Under the pieces are notes generated by a model, which saw nothing but the letters and a program-made list of their open reading frames with translations, was not told the DNA's origin and ran no database searches. Below, piece by piece: positions 42,398 through 49,474 of a DNA stretch of 64,000 bases. The stretch comes from Mycoplasmatota bacterium (GTDB lineage: Bacteria; Bacillota_I; Bacilli_A; RF39; UBA660): NCBI GenBank assembly GCA_022771205.1, contig JALFCF010000004.1:43523-107522 (forward strand). Direction: 5' to 3'. Positions within the stretch are counted from its first letter, which is position 1; the number at the start of each line of letters is the position of its first letter. The position numbers and the translations under genes are program-made.

Positions 42398-44660
42398 TAT
42401 GTTTACTATATTCTCTAGCAATATTCAGGAATCTATTTAATTCCTTTTCTAATTCATCAAAATGATCTTTACAATAAATAAAATCTTTTTCTTTACTTTT
42501 CAACTCATGCTGATAAGCAATATCCGCAAAACTCATAAAACCTAGATATTTAGCATCACTTTTCATTGAATGAACTAAAATAGAATAATTTTGCATATCC
42601 TTAGCTTCTAAATACTCTTTTAAATTAGAAATTTTATTATCTATTTCTTCTAAATAATCATGAAGAGTCATATGATACATTTCCATATCACCTAAAAGTT
42701 CCAAAGCATGATCAATATCAACACCTTGACTTCTCAAATAATCTTCATTATAAACTTGACTATCTGATGAAGAAGTATCTGTATTAATATTTTCTTCTAT
42801 ATCTAAAATTTCTGTTGCATCAAATAACTTTCTAGTATCAGAATCCTTTAGATGAAGAAGTTTAGCAAAAACACGAATCAATTCTTCCTTTTCAATAGGC
42901 TTTGCCAAATAATCATCAAAACCTTCACTCATATATTTTTCCCTCATTCCAGTAATAGCATTAGCAGTAAGAGCAACAACCGGAATTGAAAAATTAGGTA
43001 AAGACTTTAATCGATGTAAAGTCTCTGTACCACTCATCTTAGGCATCATATCATCAAGTAAAATAATATCATAAACTTCACCTGACATAATTTTTTCTAA
43101 GCAATGATATCCACTATCAACACATTCAACATTTGCATGATAACGAGTTAACAATTTATCAGCAACTTTTAAATTTAAAGTATTATCATCAACTACTAAT
43201 ATGCGATAATCAGATAAATTTAGATGAGTTAAATTAGGTCCTACTTCTTTTTGTAAAGAATTTTCATCTTCAATAGGCTGATCTAAAATAATAGTAAATT
43301 TAGAACCTTCTCCATATACAGTATGAACAATAACCTTTCCACCCATCAATTCAACAAGTTGCTTTGTAATTGCCAATCCAAGACCAGTACCCTCAATAGT
43401 AGTATTACGATCTTCATCTAATCGTTGAAATTTAGTAAACAATTTATCAATATTTTCTTTTTTAATACCACGACCAGAATCTTCAACAGAAACAATTAAA
43501 CGGCAACGTTTTTCATTATTAACACAATTAACCTCGTAACGTACAAAACCTTTATCTGTATACTTACTAGCATTACTCAAAATATTAGTAACAACTTTCT
43601 TTACATTTGTATGATCACCATATAACACCTTAGGAAGATCTGGTGCTATATAAACTTGAAAATCAAGTCCTTTTTCATCCATTCTAGGTTTAATAAGTTT
43701 AGCAAGACTAGAAAACAACTCATGTGCATCATATGGAGAATTAGTAATTTCTAATTTACCTGCCTCAATCTTAGAAATATCCAAAATACCATTAACAATT
43801 TCTAATAACGTATTAGAAGCATTTACAATATCTTTTGCATTATCTTTAGCTTCACCTAACGAATTAGTATGTTTAATACAATCACTAAAACCAACAATTG
43901 CATTTAATGGTGTACGTATTTCATGAGACATGCTGGATAAAAAATCAGTCTTAGCTTGATTAGCCTTGTCTGCTTGCTCTTTAGCTAACTCTAATTGTTC
44001 GATCATTTTAACATCGGGATTTTCTATAGTAAAATACATAAGAACTGTAATAAATGATTCTGTAGAAGTAACCAACAATATTTCCGGATTAAAGGCCTGT
44101 ATAGACAAAATTAATGGAAACATAAACAAATATATAATAAGCGGTAAACATTTAATACGTTTAATCTTTTTTATATTTTTAAGAGTATAAACAATACATA
44201 AAGCTATATAAATACCACCTATTATATAAGAAACATTTGCTCCAACACCATATGAATATATCTGATTATTTTGATTAAAATATTTCAAAGGTGAGAAAAA
44301 GATTACTAAACCGAATATAACAAAAAGCCATAAAAATACTTTAAATATTTTATTCTGTTTATCTCTATCACCTATATAGCAAATAGAAATAGAATAAATA
44401 GTAAATAAAGATACCCATGCCAATAAATATAATAAATAAAAACGAGTAATAAAAAAATTCAACAATGGAAACTCTTGCATATGAATAATAGTAAAAATAC
44501 TAGCTACATCTAAAATCAATCCAATAAAATTTGAAATTAACATATACGCATATATTTTGTTTTCAAAAGAATTATACCTTTTTTTAGAAAAATAAATACA
44601 AGAAAGCATAATAATATACAACAAACTAGAAATTTGAAAAAAAAGATTATTTAACTCCAT
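42387..44660 (-). CDS. Hybrid sensor histidine kinase with receiver and HPt domains
   Basis: A 757-residue phosphorelay protein. About seven membrane helices (1-215) form a 7TM-type sensor; a coiled coil leads to the kinase: SSMSHEIRTPLNAIVGFS (His near 245), NILSNASKY (N box), GRGIKKENIDKLF and GTGLGLAITKQL. A receiver follows (ILVVDDNTLN, phospho-Asp in IILLDDMMPKMSG near 537, ALTANA, the Lys in YLAKPI), then an HPt domain (VHSMKSDAKYLG, His near 697). No partner response regulator or output gene is beside it. Start ATG 44660 has GAGGTG six bases upstream; the in-frame GTG at 44669 overlaps that site. Confidence 0.88.
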   Translation of the reverse strand: MELNNLFFQISSLLYIIMLSCIYFSKKRYNSFENKIYAYMLISNFIGLILDVASIFTIIHMQEFPLLNFFITRFYLLYLLAWVSLFTIYSISICYIGDRDKQNKIFKVFLWLFVIFGLVIFFSPLKYFNQNNQIYSYGVGANVSYIIGGIYIALCIVYTLKNIKKIKRIKCLPLIIYLFMFPLILSIQAFNPEILLVTSTESFITVLMYFTIENPDVKMIEQLELAKEQADKANQAKTDFLSSMSHEIRTPLNAIVGFSDCIKHTNSLGEAKDNAKDIVNASNTLLEIVNGILDISKIEAGKLEITNSPYDAHELFSSLAKLIKPRMDEKGLDFQVYIAPDLPKVLYGDHTNVKKVVTNILSNASKYTDKGFVRYEVNCVNNEKRCRLIVSVEDSGRGIKKENIDKLFTKFQRLDEDRNTTIEGTGLGLAITKQLVELMGGKVIVHTVYGEGSKFTIILDQPIEDENSLQKEVGPNLTHLNLSDYRILVVDDNTLNLKVADKLLTRYHANVECVDSGYHCLEKIMSGEVYDIILLDDMMPKMSGTETLHRLKSLPNFSIPVVALTANAITGMREKYMSEGFDDYLAKPIEKEELIRVFAKLLHLKDSDTRKLFDATEILDIEENINTDTSSSDSQVYNEDYLRSQGVDIDHALELLGDMEMYHMTLHDYLEEIDNKISNLKEYLEAKDMQNYSILVHSMKSDAKYLGFMSFADIAYQHELKSKEKDFIYCKDHFDELEKELNRFLNIAREYSKHINE

Positions 44661-44682
44661 CACCAACACCTCTATTGTAATT

Positions 44683-44711
44683 ATTATAACATAAAAAAAA
44701 CTAATTAATAA
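44683..44711 (-). promoter_or_regulatory. Possible promoter of the histidine kinase gene
   Basis: Minus strand: -35 TTATTA (44711-44706), 17-base spacer with the T run of the upstream terminator, -10 TATAAT (44688-44683). Confidence 0.45.
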
Positions 44712-44722
44712 AATTAATTAGT
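44693..44722 (-). terminator. Terminator of the acyltransferase unit
   Basis: Perfect 9-base stem (44700-44708 with 44714-44722), five-base loop, then eight T on the minus strand; the right arm includes the acyltransferase stop codon. Confidence 0.8.
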
Positions 44723-45529
44723 CTTTTTATTTTCGTAAACCAAAGTTTTAACTTTTTCACGCAATCTCACATTAGCCTCAGTAAGTGGCTCATATGTATC
44801 AATCTGAAAAGGCTCTCCAAATCTAACACATAAATCATCGCTATTCTTTTTATATTCTCCAGTAACTGCAAATGGAACTATAGAAGCTCCTGTTTTTTGA
44901 GCCATAGATACCGCTCCATATTTAAACGGCAACAAAATAGAATCCTCAACAATTTCAGTATTATATCCTTTTTTCAAGCCATTCAGTAAATCACTTGAAT
45001 TTAAAATATAATTTTTATAATCCTCTAATGAAATCTTACCTTCTTGATAAAGTTCATCTAATAGTAAAACTTGAGAATACAAAATATCCTCTGGCAATTT
45101 ATGAGAAAATGATTCAAAATCCATTTCATCTGCATATAATTTATAAAGTTCTCTTATTCTACCACTTTTTAAACCATTTCTAGTACCTTCTGGAAATAAA
45201 CCAATAGCACTACCAGATTCTAAATATTTTAAAGCTTCTTGCTCTGCTTTTTTACTATCTCCTTGACGATCAACGCAAATAGCTCCAGTCATTTCAAATA
45301 GTGGTCCAAGTTTTCCATCAAAATATTCTTTTTTTGCCATCCAATGAATAGTCTTATCAGTCGCAGCAATAACAGGAAACTGATCTAAAACATGTAAATG
45401 GTTTCCACAAAAAATTATTGGACCCTGTTCTGGTATATTTTCTTTTCCATATATTGAAAGATTATAATAATTTTTAAACAATGGAGTTCCAATGATTCTA
45501 GCTACCTGATATGCAAACTCTTTTTTCAT
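44714..45529 (-). CDS. PlsC-type phospholipid acyltransferase
   Basis: A 271-residue LPLAT-family enzyme that should transfer an acyl chain to a lysophospholipid. The catalytic NHLHVLDQFP (HX4D, near residue 43), the GAICVDRQG strand and LFPEGTRNG (near 115) are present. A ~70-residue helical insertion lies between EGTR and the final PFAVTGEY strand, which is longer than in PlsC. It lies three bases after the HAD/acyl-CoA-synthetase fusion gene, so both likely work on the same lipid. A terminator follows. Confidence 0.8.
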   Translation of the reverse strand: MKKEFAYQVARIIGTPLFKNYYNLSIYGKENIPEQGPIIFCGNHLHVLDQFPVIAATDKTIHWMAKKEYFDGKLGPLFEMTGAICVDRQGDSKKAEQEALKYLESGSAIGLFPEGTRNGLKSGRIRELYKLYADEMDFESFSHKLPEDILYSQVLLLDELYQEGKISLEDYKNYILNSSDLLNGLKKGYNTEIVEDSILLPFKYGAVSMAQKTGASIVPFAVTGEYKKNSDDLCVRFGEPFQIDTYEPLTEANVRLREKVKTLVYENKKTN

Positions 45530-45532
45530 ATT

Positions 45533-47872
45533 CTACTTTCCTTTCACATAAGATTTTCCTTCAGAAGGAATCTTAGATAATTCTTGATAATCTACTTTTC
45601 CAACCTTTGTAACAGGCATCTCATCTAATTGAGTAAATTCAAAAGGTTGGTGATATAAATCTAAATTTTCTTGACATAATTCTCTCATTTCTTCAATCAT
45701 TCCACTATCTAAATCAACACCATCATCCATAGTAACAAACACTTTTGGCACTTTTATATCTTTAATAGGATGTTGGATAGGTACAACAGCACATTGCCTA
45801 ACATGATTATATCCACTAATTACATCTTCTATCCTTTGAGGATAAATATTGAACCCTCCAGATATATACATTCTATTCATTCTACCTGTATAATAAATCA
45901 ACCCATCTTCTGTCATATAACCCAAATCTCCAGTATGATACCAAATCTTTCCATCCGGATGACGTTTTAAAGCATTTAAAGTAGCCTCAACATCATTAAA
46001 ATAACCTTTCATGACAGTTGGTCCACTAATACACATTTCTCCTTCTTGATTATAATCCACTTCTTCACATGTCGTTGGCTTAACAATTTTAAAATTATTG
46101 AAAAGCAATGGAATTCCCAAACTACCTAACTCATTACAATTATCATCAGACAAAGTGGTACCAGCGACGCATTCAGTAGAACCATATCCTTTTTTAACCT
46201 TATAATAACAATTATGTCTTTGTAAAAACCGATTGATATCATCTTCTGTTGAAGAATCTAATTTTTCTCCACCAGCAACTAAATATCTCAAGAATGATAA
46301 ATCCATACTATCAATATTTTCATCATTTTTAAGTAAATTTAATAATTTGGGAACACCAAAAATATGATTAGGCTTATATCTTCTAATAAGATTATGAAAT
46401 TTATCAGCTTCAAATTTTGGGACTAAAATGGTCGTGATTCCATATGATAACGGCATATGAACTGAACTACATAAGCCAAATCCATGGAATACAGGCATTA
46501 TAGTCAACATCTTATCACCAGGTTCAAAATTTTTAGCCGTCAATTTCTGTTGAAATACCATTCTATTAAAATTGTTATTTGTTAATTGCACTCCCTTAGG
46601 TTCTCCTGATGTTCCACCAGTATGCATAATTACGCAAACATCATCCCCCTTAACTATAGGAGAATTAACATGTGAATTTAAATTAACTTCTGTCAAAAAG
46701 TCTTTTACAGATATAAAATTATTACCATAAACATTCTGATTACGATTCATAGAATCATAAATAAGTTTTAAACTTAATGGCATAGAATGACTAGCAGACA
46801 CTACAATAGTGCTAACATCAATATCTGCAATATTTGAAGCAGTACTATCAACTGTCACTAATAACTTAGAATCTGTCTCTTTTACTGTCTTTTTTATTTC
46901 ATTGGCACTTTTCAAAGGATGAACCATATTAGCAATAGCGCCAATTTTATTCAACCCATAAAACATATAAATAGCTTCAGGAATATTAGGTAAACATAAA
47001 GTAACAATATCACCTTCATTTATTCCTTTATTAGAAAATGCTTGAGCGTACTTATCAATTTCATCAAACATTTCCTTATAAGTAATCTTTCTTCCAAAAT
47101 AATTTAAAGCAATCATATTAGAAAATTTAATAGTATTATCCTTCAAATAATCATAAACACTACAATCAGGCAAAGGTACATTTCTACATTCAAAAGGATA
47201 ATATTTCATCCAAGGTCTATCAATAGAACCTTTACCGGATTTTACAGTAACCTCTTTGCTAGCTCTTTCATCAGCTTTTTGTTTCATTAATTCTAATTCT
47301 ATTTCTTGAACCATAGGATATGCTTCACTCATAGAATTAATTCTTTTAATATTAGAAGTATTAGTAAATTCAATGTCATTATATGGATTATCCATACAAA
47401 TAACTTTTACAAATTCACTAAAATTTTCAATATTATTGACGTCATCTTCAATCATAATATCTATATCATTATTTTTGATAGTTTCTGTTTTGTCATCTGA
47501 GCAAAACAAAATTTCATCAACATCTATTTTATGGCATTTACACCATTCTTTAACAATAAATCTCATCAATTGACCAACTTTAGAATCATCATCTGCAAAT
47601 TTTCTAGAAGTTATAATAAAAGCTTCATGATTACCATCATGTAAGTGCTTGATAAATTCAGAAGTCCCTTTGCGGGGTGATTCCATAATGCAATACTTTA
47701 AAAAATTATGGTTCCAAAATTTTTGTTCTTCTTCTTCAGTACAACCAAACATCTCCTTTACAGAAAGAGTATGATTGTTTACTGGTTCTTTATTAAAAAA
47801 CTTTCTTCCTTCTCTAACTTCAAAATCAAAAATATCAGTAATAGTGCCATCAATATCTATTCCAACTCTCAT
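45533..47872 (-). CDS. HAD hydrolase domain fused to an acyl-CoA/acyl-acid ligase
   Basis: A 779-residue two-domain protein. Residues 1-200 form a HAD-type phosphohydrolase resembling the NT5C-type 5' nucleotidases: DIDGTITD (nucleophile Asp6, acid Asp8), IITSRK and IEDDVNN. Residues about 240-779 are an adenylate-forming ligase: VIMHTGGTSGEPKGVQLT (near 420), YGSTECVAGT, YHTGDLGYM, YYTGRMNRMYISGGFNIYP and the late VTKVGKVDY with the catalytic Lys. The ligase should activate a carboxylic or fatty acid with ATP. The next gene is a PlsC-type acyltransferase. Start ATG 47872 has GGGGGA upstream. A fusion of these two domains is uncommon. Confidence 0.8.
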   Translation of the reverse strand: MRVGIDIDGTITDIFDFEVREGRKFFNKEPVNNHTLSVKEMFGCTEEEEQKFWNHNFLKYCIMESPRKGTSEFIKHLHDGNHEAFIITSRKFADDDSKVGQLMRFIVKEWCKCHKIDVDEILFCSDDKTETIKNNDIDIMIEDDVNNIENFSEFVKVICMDNPYNDIEFTNTSNIKRINSMSEAYPMVQEIELELMKQKADERASKEVTVKSGKGSIDRPWMKYYPFECRNVPLPDCSVYDYLKDNTIKFSNMIALNYFGRKITYKEMFDEIDKYAQAFSNKGINEGDIVTLCLPNIPEAIYMFYGLNKIGAIANMVHPLKSANEIKKTVKETDSKLLVTVDSTASNIADIDVSTIVVSASHSMPLSLKLIYDSMNRNQNVYGNNFISVKDFLTEVNLNSHVNSPIVKGDDVCVIMHTGGTSGEPKGVQLTNNNFNRMVFQQKLTAKNFEPGDKMLTIMPVFHGFGLCSSVHMPLSYGITTILVPKFEADKFHNLIRRYKPNHIFGVPKLLNLLKNDENIDSMDLSFLRYLVAGGEKLDSSTEDDINRFLQRHNCYYKVKKGYGSTECVAGTTLSDDNCNELGSLGIPLLFNNFKIVKPTTCEEVDYNQEGEMCISGPTVMKGYFNDVEATLNALKRHPDGKIWYHTGDLGYMTEDGLIYYTGRMNRMYISGGFNIYPQRIEDVISGYNHVRQCAVVPIQHPIKDIKVPKVFVTMDDGVDLDSGMIEEMRELCQENLDLYHQPFEFTQLDEMPVTKVGKVDYQELSKIPSEGKSYVKGK

Positions 47873-47883
47873 AGCTATCCCCC

Positions 47884-48009
47884 TTAATTGTCGCTTATTA
47901 TAACACATTCTGTTTTGTTTTTCAATAATAAAAAGCAGCACTTTTTGGGGCAAAAATCCCCACAAAGTACTGCTTTGTTATCATAATTATTTAAAGAAGC
48001 TCCTATCAT
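47884..48009 (-). CDS. Candidate 41-residue leader peptide
   Basis: A small frame, ATG 48009 to TAA 47886-47884, with AAGGAG nine bases upstream. The product has five Cys (positions 16, 20, 24, 25, 35) and a Leu-rich middle. Its coding region contains a strong hairpin (47932-47976), and its stop lies only 11 bases before the ATG of the HAD/ligase gene, whose ribosome site directly follows it. This arrangement suits a translated leader that controls read-through into the downstream gene. The peptide itself has no known relatives that I recognise, and the frame could be chance. Confidence 0.4.
   Translation of the reverse strand: MIGASLNNYDNKAVLCGDFCPKKCCFLLLKNKTECVIISDN
47927..47976 (-). terminator. 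Strong hairpin ahead of the HAD/ligase gene (terminator or attenuator)
   Basis: A 19-pair stem with one mismatch and one G-U (47958-47976 with 47932-47950) and a seven-base loop, followed by a TTTTT stretch on the minus strand. It may end rluD transcripts, or act as an attenuator for the downstream gene since a promoter candidate (48035-48063) lies between rluD and the hairpin. Confidence 0.65.
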
Positions 48010-48034
48010 AAGAACTCACTCCTTCAATAATTTT

Positions 48035-48063
48035 AGTTTACACAACTTACATAAAAATTGCAA
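48035..48063 (-). promoter_or_regulatory. Possible promoter of the leader and HAD/ligase gene
   Basis: Minus strand: -35 TTGCAA (48063-48058), 17-base spacer, -10 TAAACT (48040-48035). Transcription would start just before the leader ribosome site. Confidence 0.45.
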
Positions 48064-48087
48064 GCACTAGTTAAAATTCTAATATAG

Positions 48088-48975
48088 TTAACTTCTCAAC
48101 TCTTCTAACTTATCCATAAACTCTTTTGGAGGATCAACCTCAAAAAACAATTCTTTCTCTGTAGTTGGGTGTTTAAATCTAATACTCTTAGAATGTAGCA
48201 TTTGACCAAAATCAGTAGACTTACCTCTACCATACATAGGATCATTAGAAACAGGATAACCAATATAAGCCATATGCACACGTATTTGATGAGTTCTACC
48301 TGTCTCCAAAATACACTCAACCAAAGTGTGATTAGGAAATGTCTCTATTACTCTAAAATGAGTAACAGCTTCCTTACCATGAATATCAGTCACTGCCATT
48401 TTTTGACGATTATTAGGATCTCTTCCAATAGGAGCATCAATAGTTCCAGTGTCATGTTTAATAACACCATCTACAATAGCCAAATAATGACGTTCAACTT
48501 CCTTATTAGCAATCATCTTAGATAGAGCCTCATGAGTTTTTTCATTTTTAGCAACAAGCATTAAACCACTGGTGTCCTTATCTAATCGATGAACAATCCC
48601 AGGCCTTTCTTTTTCACCACTAGACAAATGAAATCTATATAATAAAGCATTAACTAAAGTTCCTGTATAATGACCAGGAGCTGGATGAACAACCATTCCA
48701 CTGGCTTTATTAATAACAAGTAAATCGTCATCTTCATAAATAATATTAAGAGGTATATCTTCTGCTTCTATAGAAATATCATAATTTAAATCATCATCAA
48801 CTATGATAACATCTCCTAACTTAACATTATAATTATTACTAACAACTTTACCATTTACTGTAACAAGCCCCTGCTTTACAAGCTTTTGTACTTTACTTCT
48901 AGATAAATCTAATTCTTCTGCTAAATAAGAATCAATTCTTTTTTCGTTTTCCGTTACTTCTATTTCGAAATTCAT
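48088..48975 (-). CDS. RluD-type 23S rRNA pseudouridine synthase
   Basis: A 295-residue enzyme with an N-terminal S4 RNA-binding domain (KRIDSYLAEELDLSRSKVQKL) and the RluA-family core with the catalytic Asp in HRLDKDTSGLMLVAK (near residue 128), then TGRTHQIRVHMAYIGYPV. It makes pseudouridine in large-subunit rRNA. It follows lspA with an overlap, as ylyB does in Bacillus. Start ATG 48975 has GAGGTG six bases upstream; longer in-frame starts overlap the site. Confidence 0.9.
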   Translation of the reverse strand: MNFEIEVTENEKRIDSYLAEELDLSRSKVQKLVKQGLVTVNGKVVSNNYNVKLGDVIIVDDDLNYDISIEAEDIPLNIIYEDDDLLVINKASGMVVHPAPGHYTGTLVNALLYRFHLSSGEKERPGIVHRLDKDTSGLMLVAKNEKTHEALSKMIANKEVERHYLAIVDGVIKHDTGTIDAPIGRDPNNRQKMAVTDIHGKEAVTHFRVIETFPNHTLVECILETGRTHQIRVHMAYIGYPVSNDPMYGRGKSTDFGQMLHSKSIRFKHPTTEKELFFEVDPPKEFMDKLEELRS

Positions 48976-49474
48976 TATCATCACCTCTAAAAATATCAAT
49001 TACTAAAATTAAAAATCCAATTGTAATGCCAATGTCCGCAATATTAAAAATTGGAAAACTATAACCAAAAAAGTCAAAGGATAAATAATCAATAACCGCA
49101 CCATATAAAATACGATCAACTAAATTACCAACTATTCCTCCTATAACCATTCCAAGTCCTATTTTTTTCCATTTATGCATCACTTCATCAGAAAGTACAA
49201 ATAAATGCAAAAATGCAAGAACACCAATTCCAAGTACAACTAATACAACAGTAGCCCCACTAAATAAACTAAAAGCAGCACCTGTGTTCTCAACATAATA
49301 TAAAGAAAAGAAATGAGGAATAATAACAATTTCATCCATCAAAGACATTTTAGAACGAATAAGTAATTTAACTAATTGATCAACAATCAATAAAATACAA
49401 GCAACGCTATATACTTTTTCTCTATTTTTAATCAGTTCTTGACTTAGTTTACTTTTTTTGTTCATCATCTTCAT
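48932..49474 (-). CDS. lspA: Lipoprotein signal peptidase LspA
   Basis: A 180-residue aspartic peptidase with four membrane helices that removes lipoprotein signal peptides. The two catalytic Asp regions are GNLVDRILYGAVIDYL and FNIADIGITIGF; the N-terminal VENTGAAFSLF box is also clear. It overlaps dnaE by 26 bases and rluD by 44. Internal ATGs at 49468 and 49465 are also possible starts. A substrate with a proper lipobox is the arginine-binding protein at 61579. Confidence 0.93.
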   Translation of the reverse strand: MKMMNKKSKLSQELIKNREKVYSVACILLIVDQLVKLLIRSKMSLMDEIVIIPHFFSLYYVENTGAAFSLFSGATVVLVVLGIGVLAFLHLFVLSDEVMHKWKKIGLGMVIGGIVGNLVDRILYGAVIDYLSFDFFGYSFPIFNIADIGITIGFLILVIDIFRGDDNEFRNRSNGKRKKN

